The notes: generated by a model from the sequence alone, not told the origin. DNA of 42,568 nucleotides from Methylomonas sp. (GCA_002928965.1 PERU01000031.1:1-42568); one strand, 5' to 3'; positions 25,262 through 34,436 are shown, counted from the stretch's first letter. Made by a program: numbers and translations.

Positions 25262-26073
25262 CACTTTCTCCCTAACAGCTTGCTAAACAAGCCTTTTTTC
25301 TCTTCCTCAATGAAACGATGGGGTTTGTCTTCCCCTAAATAGCGGGCAACAATGTCCGCATAGGCTTGACCGGCATCGCTTAGCTCATCAAGGATAACGG
25401 GCGTACCCGAGTTCGAAGCATTCAATACTGATTTTGATTCTGGAATGACGCCCAGCAGATGTAAGGACAGGATTTCCTGAACATCATCAACACTCAACAT
25501 TTCTCCCAGTTTGACTCTGTCAGGCGAGTAACGCGACAGCAGTAGGTACTCTTTAATGGGTTCTTCACCCTTTTCAGCACGCCTGGATTTGCTGGACAAG
25601 ATTCCCAACATCCGATCCGAATCACGTACTGATGACACTTCCGGATTGGTTACCACAAAAGCATCGTCGGCAAAATACATGGCCAAGGTAGCCCCCCGTT
25701 CGATACCGGCTGGCGAATCACACACAATGTATTTAAAATCCTTTGCCAATTCTTCAAGAATCTTACCCACGCCTTCTGTCGTCAACGCATCTTTATCGCG
25801 GGTTTGAGACGCTGGCAGAATGAACAACTGATCGCAACGTTTATCTCTAATCAGCGCTTGTTTTAGGGTCGCTTCATTATTGATTACATTAACCAAATCA
25901 TAAACCACCCGGCGCTCACAACCCATAATCAAATCCAGGTTACGCAAGCCTACATCGAAATCGATAACGGCGGTTTTATGGCCTCTTTTTGCCAGGCCCA
26001 TTGCGATAGCCGCACTGGTGGTAGTTTTACCAACCCCACCTTTTCCTGACGTTACGACGATAATTCTGGCCAA
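25261..26073 (-). CDS. minD: Septum site-determining ATPase MinD
   Basis: MinD is the membrane-cycling ATPase that recruits MinC. The 270-residue protein starts with ARIIVVTSGKGGVGKTTTSA, whose deviant Walker A motif is at 10-17. Later come IDFDVGLRNLDLIMG (about 38-52), CDSPAGIERGA (about 118-128) and a C-terminal amphipathic membrane-targeting helix GLFSKLLGRK. Translation starts at a TTG (26073); this is credible because GGAGG lies eight bases before it and the start matches E. coli MinD residue for residue. The unusual start codon may moderate MinD dosage against MinC. Confidence 0.97.
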   Translation of the reverse strand: MARIIVVTSGKGGVGKTTTSAAIAMGLAKRGHKTAVIDFDVGLRNLDLIMGCERRVVYDLVNVINNEATLKQALIRDKRCDQLFILPASQTRDKDALTTEGVGKILEELAKDFKYIVCDSPAGIERGATLAMYFADDAFVVTNPEVSSVRDSDRMLGILSSKSRRAEKGEEPIKEYLLLSRYSPDRVKLGEMLSVDDVQEILSLHLLGVIPESKSVLNASNSGTPVILDELSDAGQAYADIVARYLGEDKPHRFIEEEKKGLFSKLLGRK

Positions 26074-26094
26074 TGTTATTCCTCCGAGAAAAGC

Positions 26095-26835
26095 TTAAAT
26101 ATCTTTAATGATTAGCGTCTGGTTATCCAGGCTAATTTGAACGGGTTTGTGCGCAAGCGCAGGACTTAAGTCGTCGCTAAGCTGATAAATGCCGGCAATT
26201 GAAATCAATTCGGCCTGCAAATCTGAGCAGAAAATCCGACTATTGATATTACCCAACACCCCTGCCAGCGCCCTTCCACGCAAGGTGCCATACACATGAA
26301 TATTGCCTTCTGCCATGATTTCAGCGCCTGCGCTGACGGTTGCTGTCACAATCAAATCGCCTTTGGCATACACTCGTTGTCCGGACCGGACAGGCTGGGT
26401 AATTAATTTATTCTCTTGATTTTGTTCGGGTTGTTTAGCCTCTTCAACCTCAACAACGGCAATTGTTTTAGGCTCCGGCTTGTTAGTAATCGGAGCGTTA
26501 GTGCCATGCATGGAATGCACCGGCAGCTTTATCTCCAAAGCAATATGGTTTTGTTGTTCTGAGCCACCACGAATGCCAATTGGCATAAAACCAAGATCAC
26601 GCACCAGTTTAACCAAGTCCGGTAATTCGCAATCTAAATTCTGGCTATTTAATTTTTGCAAATCGATTAAAAGCGGCGAGTTCTTAAAAAACTCGGGGGC
26701 TTGGGTAATTTTTTCTTTAAGCTGCAGTTCAATATGTGACAGATTGTTACTCGCCAAAAGCAAGACAGGTACAGTCAAGGAAGTGCTTTTAAACTCTAAA
26801 GCTGCTTTTTGCAAAGTAGGTGAACTGGTAGACAT
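26095..26835 (-). CDS. minC: Septum site-determining protein MinC
   Basis: MinC inhibits FtsZ polymerisation away from mid-cell. The 246-residue protein has an N-terminal FtsZ-interacting domain (about 8-110, FKSTSLTVPVLLLASNNLSH), a Pro/Glu/Gln-rich linker (about 115-145) and the C-terminal beta-helix that binds MinD, with RSGQRVYAKGDLIVTATVSA, GAEIMAEGNIHVYGTLRGRA and an RIFCSDLQAELISIAG segment. No good ribosome-binding site precedes the ATG. First gene of minCDE, 21 bases before minD. Confidence 0.95.
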   Translation of the reverse strand: MSTSSPTLQKAALEFKSTSLTVPVLLLASNNLSHIELQLKEKITQAPEFFKNSPLLIDLQKLNSQNLDCELPDLVKLVRDLGFMPIGIRGGSEQQNHIALEIKLPVHSMHGTNAPITNKPEPKTIAVVEVEEAKQPEQNQENKLITQPVRSGQRVYAKGDLIVTATVSAGAEIMAEGNIHVYGTLRGRALAGVLGNINSRIFCSDLQAELISIAGIYQLSDDLSPALAHKPVQISLDNQTLIIKDI

Positions 26836-26911
26836 AGAGTTTTCAAAAACAATCAGCTATTTGTATTAAGGGAAATACTACCATCATCCATCACCAAAAG
26901 CATAGCGCGCC

Positions 26912-28291
26912 TTAGAGTAAGAACAGGGTTGCTAAACCTAAAAAGGCCATAAAACCAACCACATCGGTGATGGTAGTCAGCAATACGCCGCCCGCCAAAG
27001 CCGGATCGATACCCATCTTATCCAGCAAAACCGGAATGCTCACACCGGATAAAGCCGCACAGACCAGATTGATCATCATGGCAGAACCTAACAACACCCC
27101 CAGATGGGCATCATGAAACCAAAAACCTGCCACGCCAGCGACTACAACTGACCAGACCAAACCATTGACCAAGGCAACGGATACTTCTTTAAACAAAAGA
27201 CTCATGGTGTTTTCTGAGGATATCTGCTGCAGAGCCAGTCCGCGAATCACCAGGGTTAAGGTCTGACTTCCGGCAATGCCCCCCATGCTGGCCACAATCG
27301 GCATCAACACGGCTAAAGCAACAATTTGCTGAATGGTATCTTCAAATAAATCGATCACCCATGCAGCTAAAAATGCTGTCAATAAATTAATCCCTAACCA
27401 AACGGCGCGACGTTTGGCACTGGTCATGACCGGCGAAAACATATCCTGCTCATCTGTTAAACCGGCCATGCCCAACAAGGAGTGATTGGCTTCCTCACGA
27501 ATCACGTCGACCACGTCATCTAAAGCCACTCGCCCGATTACCTTGCCAGCATCAGAAACCACCGGCACCGATAACAAATTGCGTTGATCTATTAATTTAA
27601 TGACATCTCGACTAGGTGTACTGTATAGAACCGCTATCTTGCGGTTATCCATAACATCTACCACTCTTTTATGCGGATCGCTCGCCAGAAACTGACTTAA
27701 GGGCAAAACGCCCTGAAACTGCTCAGTCCTATCCACCACAAACAAACTGTCTATACCGGCAGGGATATGTCCTCGCAACCTCAAATAACGCGCGACCACA
27801 TCCAATGTCACATCCGAGCGCACGGTCAAGACGTCTTGAGACATCATACTGCCTGCCGTATTGTCCGCATATTGCAGTGATTTTTCGAAACGATTGCGGT
27901 TTTGAGTACCGATTGTTTCGATAACTTGCGATAACAAAGGCTCTGGCAATACATGCAACAGGTCGACCATATTGTCGGACCCCATATTCTCGCAAGCTGC
28001 AATCAGATCCTTACGATCGGTAATGCTCAGCAAGTAACTACCAACATCAACGTTCACTTCAACCAGAATTTCCCCCATAACCGATGGCGGGATTACAGAC
28101 CAGATTTTGATCCGTTTCTCAGGCGCCAACGACTCCAGAATATGCGCTGTTTCTGCAGGATATAAAGAATGCACCAGATTTCTGATTTCAAGCGGTGAAT
28201 CTTTGTCCAGAATCTGGTTTGCTCTTTCCAGCAGTTGCTTACTGTTTTCTATCGCTAATGATGACATAGGAAAAATAGTGTTTAACGGCAT
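26912..28291 (-). CDS. mgtE: Magnesium transporter MgtE
   Basis: A 459-residue Mg2+ channel of the inner membrane. The N-terminal magnesium-sensing domain is helical (about 20-140, VHSLYPAETAHILESLAPEK). Two CBS domains follow (about 145-270, including AGSMMSQDVLTVRSDVTLD and IDQRNLLSVPVVSDAGKVIG). Five membrane helices occupy about 295-459, with the pore motif GGIAGSQTLTLVIRGLA and the C-terminal DPALAGGVLLTTITDVVGF. It is 11 bases after the rapZ stop and likely belongs to the end of the rpoN operon. An internal ATG at 28267 is possible but has no better ribosome-binding site. Confidence 0.95.
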   Translation of the reverse strand: MPLNTIFPMSSLAIENSKQLLERANQILDKDSPLEIRNLVHSLYPAETAHILESLAPEKRIKIWSVIPPSVMGEILVEVNVDVGSYLLSITDRKDLIAACENMGSDNMVDLLHVLPEPLLSQVIETIGTQNRNRFEKSLQYADNTAGSMMSQDVLTVRSDVTLDVVARYLRLRGHIPAGIDSLFVVDRTEQFQGVLPLSQFLASDPHKRVVDVMDNRKIAVLYSTPSRDVIKLIDQRNLLSVPVVSDAGKVIGRVALDDVVDVIREEANHSLLGMAGLTDEQDMFSPVMTSAKRRAVWLGINLLTAFLAAWVIDLFEDTIQQIVALAVLMPIVASMGGIAGSQTLTLVIRGLALQQISSENTMSLLFKEVSVALVNGLVWSVVVAGVAGFWFHDAHLGVLLGSAMMINLVCAALSGVSIPVLLDKMGIDPALAGGVLLTTITDVVGFMAFLGLATLFLL

Positions 28292-28302
28292 AAATACCGT
28301 AA

Positions 28303-29160
28303 TTAACGCAATTCACGGTGCCGGGTTATGACGTTCGGAATTTTGCTTTTGAAATGTTTGCTGAGCGCTTCCACCAGAAAAACCGAACGGTGTTGTCCGC
28401 CGGTACAACCGATGGCAATTGTCAGATAACTTCTGTTATCTGATTCAAAGCGAGGCGCCCAACGCTCTATAAATTGACCAATATCGTGTAAAAACTCTTG
28501 AACAATAGCCTCTCCCTGTAAAAAACTGACGACAGGTTGATCCTTGCCGTTAAAACCTCGCAACTCGGACACCCAATATGGATTTGGCAAACTCCGTGCA
28601 TCGAATACAAAATCCGCATCCAGTGGAATGCCATATTTAAAACCAAAGGATTGAAACAAAATGGATAAACTACTGCTACCCTTTTCCCCCATCCTATTTT
28701 TCAATAAATCCCTGAGCTGATGATAATGGGTAAAGCTGGTATCAATCGTGATGTCTGCATTTACTGCAAAAGGTCTGAGTAACTGCTGCTCGATTTCCAG
28801 CGCCTCTCGCAACGGCAGAGTCTCTGTGGTCAGCGGGTGTCTGCGCCGGGTTTCGCTATAACGTTTGAGGATGATGTTTTCATCCGCATACATATAGATC
28901 ACATCGCATTCGATACCTTTTTCCCGGATAAACTTCAATTTACTGGGAAAATCCGCCAAATTGTCCGGTTGATTTCGGGCATCAATACCAATAGCGGTTT
29001 TATTGTAGGTTTGCCGGTCTTCCAGCATGACATGATCAATAAAACTCGTCAGCAAGGCAATCGGCAGATTGTCTATGCAGTAATATCCAGAATCTTCGAG
29101 TGTATCCAGCGCGATACTTTTGCCTGAGCCCGATAATCCGCTAATAATGACCAGTTTCAT
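28303..29160 (-). CDS. rapZ: RNase adapter protein RapZ (P-loop)
   Basis: RapZ (YvcJ family) directs RNase E to the GlmZ small RNA in enterobacteria and thus controls glucosamine-6-phosphate synthesis; elsewhere its targets are less clear. The 285-residue protein has Walker A GLSGSGKS (8-15), LEDSGYYCIDNLP (about 21-33), RRHPLTTETLPLREALEIE split over about 110-128, FVFDARSLPNPYW (about 185-197) and the C-terminal IAIGCTGGQHRSVFL (about 245-259). It usually follows ptsN; here hpf precedes it by 55 bases and ptsN is absent. Confidence 0.95.
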   Translation of the reverse strand: MKLVIISGLSGSGKSIALDTLEDSGYYCIDNLPIALLTSFIDHVMLEDRQTYNKTAIGIDARNQPDNLADFPSKLKFIREKGIECDVIYMYADENIILKRYSETRRRHPLTTETLPLREALEIEQQLLRPFAVNADITIDTSFTHYHQLRDLLKNRMGEKGSSSLSILFQSFGFKYGIPLDADFVFDARSLPNPYWVSELRGFNGKDQPVVSFLQGEAIVQEFLHDIGQFIERWAPRFESDNRSYLTIAIGCTGGQHRSVFLVEALSKHFKSKIPNVITRHRELR

Positions 29161-29215
29161 AATTCACTCAAATCAGGGCGAAGCCAAACCTCGCCCTGCC
29201 CTTATTCTTGCCCGG

Positions 29216-29506
29216 TTAACGATGGTTTTGTAATTTTTCTTTATGCTTGACGATTTGTCTGTCCAATTTGTCAACCATATTGTCGATGGCAACATACATA
29301 TCGGCTTGAGTATCGTCGGCATATAATTTAGCGCCGCTGATTTGGACGGTTGCTTCGGCTTTTTGTTCTAATTTTTCGACGGTCAAAATAACGTGTACGT
29401 CCACTACGTTATCAAAGTGACGTTTGATTTTGCTGATTTTGTCTTCAACGTGGGCTCTTAATGCCTCGGTGACTTCTACGTGATGACCTGTGATACTGAC
29501 TTGCAT
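29216..29506 (-). CDS. hpf: Ribosome hibernation promoting factor (short form)
   Basis: A 96-residue protein of the HPF/YfiA family that binds the ribosomal decoding region and promotes 100S dimers in stationary phase. The beta-alpha-beta pattern is clear: MQVSITGHHVEVTEALRAHV, KISKIKRHFDNVVDVHVIL, AEATVQISGAKLYADDTQAD, MYVAIDNMVDKLDRQIVKHK. It lacks the C-terminal dimerisation domain of the long form. GGAG lies about eight bases before the ATG. It sits directly downstream of rpoN, its usual place. Confidence 0.95.
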   Translation of the reverse strand: MQVSITGHHVEVTEALRAHVEDKISKIKRHFDNVVDVHVILTVEKLEQKAEATVQISGAKLYADDTQADMYVAIDNMVDKLDRQIVKHKEKLQNHR

Positions 29507-29546
29507 GGAAATACTCCTGTTTATAAAAAATGTGCTTCCTGTTTGA

Positions 29547-30980
29547 TTAAATTAGCCTTTTCCGCTGGCTGGTTGAAGGGATGGACATCGCTTCGCGATA
29601 TTTGGCAATGGTGCGACGCGCCACGTTAATGCCCTTCTCGTTCAATAAGTCGGATATTTTACTATCGCTTAATGGTTTGGCTGGATTTTCATTGCCAACC
29701 AACTCTTTTATCAGTGCCCTGATCGCTGTCGCAGAACACTCGCCTCCACTGTCTGTACTGACATGGCTGGAGAAGAAATACTTAAATTCGATCACGCCCT
29801 GTGGGGTGTGCATGTATTTTTGGGTGGTAACCCGAGAAATAGTGGACTCGTGCAATTCCAGTTCTTCGGCAATATCCCTGAGAACCATGGCTTTCATGGC
29901 AATCGGCCCGTGTTCGAAAAATTCTCCCTGCTTTTCCACAATACTTCTGGCAACCCGCAACAAGGTATCGTTTCGACTATGCAGGCTTTTGATAAACCAG
30001 CGCGCTTCCTGCAAATGGTTCTTCATGCTGACATTATCCTGGCTATTGTCCGCCCGTTTGATCATGCCGGAATAAAACGGATTGACACGCAGTTTGGGGG
30101 CAATCTCCGGATTCAAACTCACCGTCCACTGATCTTTGACCTTGGACACAAACACATCCGGCACCACATATTCGACATCCATTTCCTGTAAACGAGCTCC
30201 CGGTTTGGGGTCCAGGGTTCTGATCAATGCCAGCACCCCCTTCATCTGCTCTTCACTAAAGCCTACCCGTTTCATTAATCTGGCCTGATCACAACTGGCC
30301 AGCAATTCCAAGTGCCGACAGATAAAATCCAGCGCATCCGCTTTAAACGGCGTATCGTTCGGCAATTGCACCATCTGCAAGCGCAGGCAATCAGCCAAAT
30401 CCAGAGCGGCCACGCCAACCGGATCAAAATTCTGGATCATGTGCAATACAGCCTGCACCTCATCCATCTCCAAATCATCCAGCTGCTCCAAAAGCCCCTG
30501 ATAAATATCATTCAAGTCCGTGGCAACATAGCCATCATCATTTATGGCATCGATAATCCCGACAGCGATAGCGTAATCACGCTCAGAGACATGCGTCAAT
30601 TCCAGTTGCCAGATTAAATGATCCTGCAAGGTTTGGGTTTTACCCCGAAAGGTTTCAAACTCAGCGACTTCAGAATCATCGCCGGCAGGTAAAGAACTTT
30701 CGTAAACATCATCCCAACTGACATCAACCGGTAACTCATCCGGCATATCGGTTTGCGAACCTTCGCTGGTGACTTGATCGTTATTCTCGGTTGTCTTTTC
30801 CCGGTATTCCAGGGTCGGCAAATCATCTTCTTCGACTTCCAACATCATATTGGATTCCAATGCCTGCTGAATTTCTTGCTGAAGATCCAAAGTCGACATT
30901 TGCAACAGCTTAATCGCCTGCTGCAACTGCGGCGTCATGGTCAGGCTTTGGCCAATTCTAAGCTGTAAAGACTGCTTCAT
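29547..30980 (-). CDS. rpoN: RNA polymerase sigma-54 factor
   Basis: Directs transcription from -24/-12 promoters under enhancer-binding activators. From the ATG at 30980 the protein has 477 residues, the usual length. The frame is open to 31085 within lptB, but the family begins MKQSLQLRIGQSLTMTPQL, so 30980 is chosen. Region I is Gln/Leu-rich (LQQAIKLLQMSTLDLQQEI). An acidic region II (about 50-110) follows, then the core-binding domain, a helix-turn-helix (ELELHESTISRVTTQKYM) and the RpoN box ARRTIAKYREAM near the C-terminus. It lies 13 bases after lptB and 40 before hpf. Confidence 0.97.
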   Translation of the reverse strand: MKQSLQLRIGQSLTMTPQLQQAIKLLQMSTLDLQQEIQQALESNMMLEVEEDDLPTLEYREKTTENNDQVTSEGSQTDMPDELPVDVSWDDVYESSLPAGDDSEVAEFETFRGKTQTLQDHLIWQLELTHVSERDYAIAVGIIDAINDDGYVATDLNDIYQGLLEQLDDLEMDEVQAVLHMIQNFDPVGVAALDLADCLRLQMVQLPNDTPFKADALDFICRHLELLASCDQARLMKRVGFSEEQMKGVLALIRTLDPKPGARLQEMDVEYVVPDVFVSKVKDQWTVSLNPEIAPKLRVNPFYSGMIKRADNSQDNVSMKNHLQEARWFIKSLHSRNDTLLRVARSIVEKQGEFFEHGPIAMKAMVLRDIAEELELHESTISRVTTQKYMHTPQGVIEFKYFFSSHVSTDSGGECSATAIRALIKELVGNENPAKPLSDSKISDLLNEKGINVARRTIAKYREAMSIPSTSQRKRLI

Positions 30981-30993
30981 AACCGATTGATAC

Positions 30994-31719
30994 CTATAAG
31001 CTAAATGAGTCGCCCAAATACACTCGCCGTACTTCCTCGTTTTCAACCAGCTCGCGCGACTGACCTTCGGCAATGACTTGGCCACCGTTAAGAATATAGG
31101 CCCGATCGCATATTTCCAAGGTTTCCCTAACTTTATGTTCTGTAATCAAAATCCCGATACCACGCTGTTTCAAATGAGCAATGATCTTCTGTAACTCAAG
31201 CACCGAAATGGGGTCCACACCCGCAAACGGCTCATCCAGCAAGATAAATTGCGGTTCCGAAGCCAGTGCGCGAGCAATCTCGACACGCCTACGTTCGCCC
31301 CCCGAAAGACCAAGTGCGAGTTGATTTCGTAAGTGCCCGATACCGAATTCATCCAATAATTCATCAATGATTAATTCAATCTGCCCATCTGTCAGATCGG
31401 CGCGAATCTGAAGAACCGCACGTAAGTTGTCAGCCACACTCAGCTTACGGAATACCGATGCCTCCTGCGCCAAGTAACCGATCCCCAACCTTGCTCGTCT
31501 ATGCATGGGATGATGCGTAATTCGCTGATCATCCAGATAAATTTCACCGCCATCGGCCTTGATCAGTCCCACCAACATGTAAAAACTGGTGGTTTTACCG
31601 GCACCATTGGGTCCAAGCAAGCCAACCACCTCACCTGTATTGACCTGCAAGCTGACACCATTAACAACATTGCGCTTGTTATAACTTTTAAAAAGTTGTT
31701 CTGCAGTTAATCGAGCCAT
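30994..31719 (-). CDS. lptB: LPS export ATPase LptB
   Basis: The cytoplasmic ATPase that powers extraction of LPS from the inner membrane by LptFG. The 241-residue protein has Walker A GPNGAGKT (36-43), the Q-loop YLAQEASVFRKL (about 83-94), the signature LSGGERRRVEIARAL (about 138-152), Walker B FILLDEPFAGVDP and the switch His in ITEHKVRETL. It follows lptA by one base. LptF and LptG, its membrane partners, are not in the window. Confidence 0.96.
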   Translation of the reverse strand: MARLTAEQLFKSYNKRNVVNGVSLQVNTGEVVGLLGPNGAGKTTSFYMLVGLIKADGGEIYLDDQRITHHPMHRRARLGIGYLAQEASVFRKLSVADNLRAVLQIRADLTDGQIELIIDELLDEFGIGHLRNQLALGLSGGERRRVEIARALASEPQFILLDEPFAGVDPISVLELQKIIAHLKQRGIGILITEHKVRETLEICDRAYILNGGQVIAEGQSRELVENEEVRRVYLGDSFSL

Positions 31720-31720
31720 A

Positions 31721-32227
31721 TCACTGCGCGGGTTTGGCTACTGTTTTAGGCTTGATCACGGAATGCACGCGTTTACCGTCCGAACTGCTTTCCCCGGCCT
31801 TTAAAAGGGAGTTTTTTGTATCATACTCGATACGCTCGCTGGATTGCTTGGCATCACCTTGCCAGACTGAAGCATTCTGCATGAAAACCAACAGATTTTT
31901 TTCCGGATAAAATTCGTTAACCAAGCCTTCACCGTACATCTTTTCCTTGCCAACCGCTGGCAACTGCTCGAATTTGGAAGGTTTTCCGGTCGCCACTAGT
32001 TTGATAATAGCGCCATCCCTCAGAAACACCACCAACTTATCCGCATCGATTTTGATACTACCCTGTTTTGCCACCACATTGCCGGTATACGTACTGGTCT
32101 GGCCCTTTTCGTCGTACACGGCATTATCCGAGTCAATATAAATGGGCTGCTCAGCATCGTTTTCCAAGCCAAAAGCCAGGCGCACGGATAGCAAAAGCCC
32201 CAAGCCAATAATATTACTTAATTTCAT
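31721..32227 (-). CDS. lptA: LPS transport periplasmic protein LptA
   Basis: LptA forms the periplasmic bridge that carries LPS between inner and outer membrane. The 168-residue protein has a signal peptide (about 1-19, NIIGLGLLLSVRLAFG). The OstA-like beta-jellyroll follows: QPIYIDSDNAVYDEKGQTST, YTGNVVAKQGSIKIDADKLV and EGLVNEFYPEKNLLVFMQNA, then QSSERIEYDTKNSLLKAGES. It ends in a Lys/Pro-rich tail. Its start overlaps the lptC stop by 14 bases. Confidence 0.92.
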   Translation of the reverse strand: MKLSNIIGLGLLLSVRLAFGLENDAEQPIYIDSDNAVYDEKGQTSTYTGNVVAKQGSIKIDADKLVVFLRDGAIIKLVATGKPSKFEQLPAVGKEKMYGEGLVNEFYPEKNLLVFMQNASVWQGDAKQSSERIEYDTKNSLLKAGESSSDGKRVHSVIKPKTVAKPAQ

Positions 32228-32780
32228 AGCGCCCTTTTACCTTGGACAATAATTTCAAGTGAATAGGACTGGCAAAGGTTACTTCCATCCCCGTGCCCGA
32301 TGTTTGATTAGGCGGACTGATCAGTTCCGCCCAATCCGCCGTTTCAGCATAATTGGTTGACAATTTAACCCGTAAATTCGAGGTATTGACTTTCAATGCA
32401 GCCGATCGCTTGTATGCATCTCGATTGATCAACGCTTTTCCATTCAACTGCAGGTTATCTCCATCCGCAGCCATTATGCCGCTCTCTGAACGAATTACCC
32501 AGGGAGCCGCATTGGGGTTGTACAAATTCATGATCGGCTGTTGCAGATGCGTGGAGCCATCCTGTTTAAAATGCTGCATCTTATCAGCTGTCAATTCACT
32601 TTTTAGCAGGCCATCAATACCCATCTCTTTTTTGTAATACCCTGAACTGAAAAAATCCGGGCTATTTTCGGTGACCTTGACCTCGATATCGCGTTGTTCA
32701 TAGATTTGCTGCAGCCACCAAGTCAACAAGGCTACTGCAAAGATATAAACAAATGACTGATATTTATCCCAAAAACTCAT
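32214..32780 (-). CDS. lptC: LPS export protein LptC
   Basis: A bitopic inner-membrane protein that hands LPS from LptBFG to LptA. The 188-residue product has one N-terminal membrane helix (about 8-24, FVYIFAVALLTWWLQQI) and then a periplasmic LptC domain: SPDFFSSGYYKKEMGIDGLL, then LQQPIMNLYNPNAAPWVIRS, ESGIMAADGDNLQLNGKALI and the C-terminal GTGMEVTFASPIHLKLLSKV. Its ATG overlaps the kdsC stop (ATGA), so the two are translationally coupled. Assignment rests on domain pattern and conserved gene order. Confidence 0.92.
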   Translation of the reverse strand: MSFWDKYQSFVYIFAVALLTWWLQQIYEQRDIEVKVTENSPDFFSSGYYKKEMGIDGLLKSELTADKMQHFKQDGSTHLQQPIMNLYNPNAAPWVIRSESGIMAADGDNLQLNGKALINRDAYKRSAALKVNTSNLRVKLSTNYAETADWAELISPPNQTSGTGMEVTFASPIHLKLLSKVKGRYEIK

Positions 32781-33310
32781 AAGTACGTCTGTAATATCTC
32801 GTCAAAAGTACCCTGCACCTGCATGATCAAATCACATACTTCCCGCACTGCACCCAATCCACCGGCTGATTGCGTACACCAATCGGCCCGTTGCTTGACC
32901 GCAAAATTCGCATCAGCCACCGCTACTGCAAACCCGGCCTGAGTCATAACCGGCAAATCCAGCACATCATCCCCTACATGAGCGACCTGTTCGGGTTGCA
33001 AATTCAAGATTTGCAAGATTTCCGCAAAAGCCGCCCGCTTGTTTTCATGCCCTTGGTAAACCAAATCGACCCCCAAGCTTTGCATACGCAACGCCACAGA
33101 ATTCGATTTTCGGCCGGAAATCACTGCCACATTCACACCGGATTGGCGCAACAATTTAATGCCATGACCATCTCGGGCATGAAAACATTTGTACTCTTTG
33201 CCGAGATCATCAAAAAATAAACGTCCATCCGTCAGTACGCCATCCACATCCAGAATCAGCAGTTTCAAGCGTTTAATTTTGTCCTGCTGTTCTTGGGATA
33301 CATTCAACAT
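32777..33310 (-). CDS. kdsC: 3-deoxy-D-manno-octulosonate 8-phosphate phosphatase KdsC
   Basis: Removes phosphate from Kdo-8-phosphate to give Kdo for the LPS inner core. The 177-residue HAD-family protein shows motif I LLILDVDGVLTDGRLFF (about 16-32, nucleophile Asp in DVDG), HARDGHGIKLL (about 44), motif II VAVISGRKS, and motif III with VAHVGDDVLDLPVM (about 110-123). It lacks a cap domain, as expected for the C0 tetrameric type. It is ten bases after kdsD and overlaps lptC. Confidence 0.95.
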   Translation of the reverse strand: MLNVSQEQQDKIKRLKLLILDVDGVLTDGRLFFDDLGKEYKCFHARDGHGIKLLRQSGVNVAVISGRKSNSVALRMQSLGVDLVYQGHENKRAAFAEILQILNLQPEQVAHVGDDVLDLPVMTQAGFAVAVADANFAVKQRADWCTQSAGGLGAVREVCDLIMQVQGTFDEILQTYL

Positions 33311-33320
33311 TTAGCCATCC

Positions 33321-34304
33321 TCAAACGATACCGGCACGTAACAAATCATGCATATTCAATGCGCCCAATAGGTTCTGATGTTCGTCAACTACCAACAAGG
33401 CATTGATCTTTTTGGTTTCCATGATCTGCATGGCTTCGGCTGCTAAAATGTCAGCATGAATCACTGTGCAGGGATGTGTCATGACGTGCGCAAGCAAAGT
33501 GTTATGCACATCCAGATTTTTTTCCAACATCCGCCGCAAATCACCATCGGTAAAAATACCCACTACACGTCGATTGATATCGACTACAGCAGTCATACCC
33601 AATTTTTTGCCCGTCATCTCCAGTAACGCGGCACTGACCAAAGCACTATCGGCCACGCTCGGCACCTCGGCATCGCGATGCATAATGTCGCTGACCTGCA
33701 ATAACAAGCGTTTACCCAAACTGCCACCCGGATGCGACAAGGCAAAATCGTCACGGGTAAACCCTTTGCTTTGCAACAGCGAAACCGCTAATGCATCCCC
33801 CATCACCAAGGCTGCAGTAGTGCTGGCGGTTGGCGCCAAGCCTAGTGGACAAGCTTCCTGCTCAACACTGACATTGATATGCACAGAAGATAAACGGGCC
33901 AATGCAGAGTCAGGATTACCGGTCATGGCAATCAGAGGCACACCCAGCCGTTTAATAATAGGCAAAATCGTCAATATTTCTTCTGTGTTACCGGAATTTG
34001 ACAACGCCAAGACCACATCCTGGCGGGTGATCATGCCTAAATCGCCATGACTGGCTTCGCCAGGATGCACAAAAAAAGCCGGCGTACCGGTGCTTGCAAG
34101 GGTTGCAGCGATTTTTCCGGCTATATGCCCGGATTTGCCCATGCCGGTAACAACCACCCGACCTTTACATGCCAATAACAGATGGCAAGCCCGAACAAAC
34201 TGGTCATCAATGCGCTCGGCTAATTTGGCAATCGCTTGCATTTCGGTCTGAATCACCGCTGCCGCCAAAGCCTGAATATCCTGATCGCACACCAAAACCA
34301 TCAC
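33321..34304 (-). CDS. kdsD: Arabinose-5-phosphate isomerase KdsD
   Basis: Converts ribulose 5-phosphate to arabinose 5-phosphate, the first step to Kdo. The 327-residue protein has a SIS domain (about 30-180, GRVVVTGMGKSGHIAGKIAA, then FVHPGEASHGDLGMI and LALSNSGNTEEI) and two CBS domains (about 205-325, VSDIMHRDAEVPSV, VDINRRVVGIFTDGDLRR). Start is GTG 34304 or the next codon, ATG 34301. In a RuMP organism ribulose 5-phosphate is a main cycle intermediate. First gene of the long minus-strand block. Confidence 0.95.
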   Translation of the reverse strand: MMVLVCDQDIQALAAAVIQTEMQAIAKLAERIDDQFVRACHLLLACKGRVVVTGMGKSGHIAGKIAATLASTGTPAFFVHPGEASHGDLGMITRQDVVLALSNSGNTEEILTILPIIKRLGVPLIAMTGNPDSALARLSSVHINVSVEQEACPLGLAPTASTTAALVMGDALAVSLLQSKGFTRDDFALSHPGGSLGKRLLLQVSDIMHRDAEVPSVADSALVSAALLEMTGKKLGMTAVVDINRRVVGIFTDGDLRRMLEKNLDVHNTLLAHVMTHPCTVIHADILAAEAMQIMETKKINALLVVDEHQNLLGALNMHDLLRAGIV

Positions 34305-34368
34305 CCATCAACATCCACAAAAAGGATCCATTATTGCATGTTATTACTGCCCTTTTCATCCTAAGTCA

Positions 34369-34396
34369 TTGACTTATTCTTAACGCCTCATACAAA
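34369..34396 (+). promoter_or_regulatory. Putative promoter of the mla-murA-his block
   Basis: TTGACT (34369-34374), a 16-base spacer and TACAAA (34391-34396), about 40 bases before the mlaF start. TAGACT just downstream is an alternative -10. The 132-base divergent gap must also hold the kdsD promoter, which I could not place. Confidence 0.4.
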
Positions 34397-34436
34397 ATAG
34401 ACTCTTAAATTCAAAAAATTCCTGTATTCTCGGTAC

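Noticed and set aside
29581-30191. Long plus-strand open frames opposite rpoN
   Set aside because: Antisense shadows of the well-supported rpoN coding sequence.
29547-31085. Longer rpoN frame starting inside lptB
   Set aside because: Sigma-54 proteins begin with MKQSLQLR-like sequence, matching ATG 30980; the upstream part is a shadow of lptB.
33466-34050. 194-codon plus-strand frame opposite kdsD
   Set aside because: Antisense to the clear SIS and CBS domains of kdsD; no family features.
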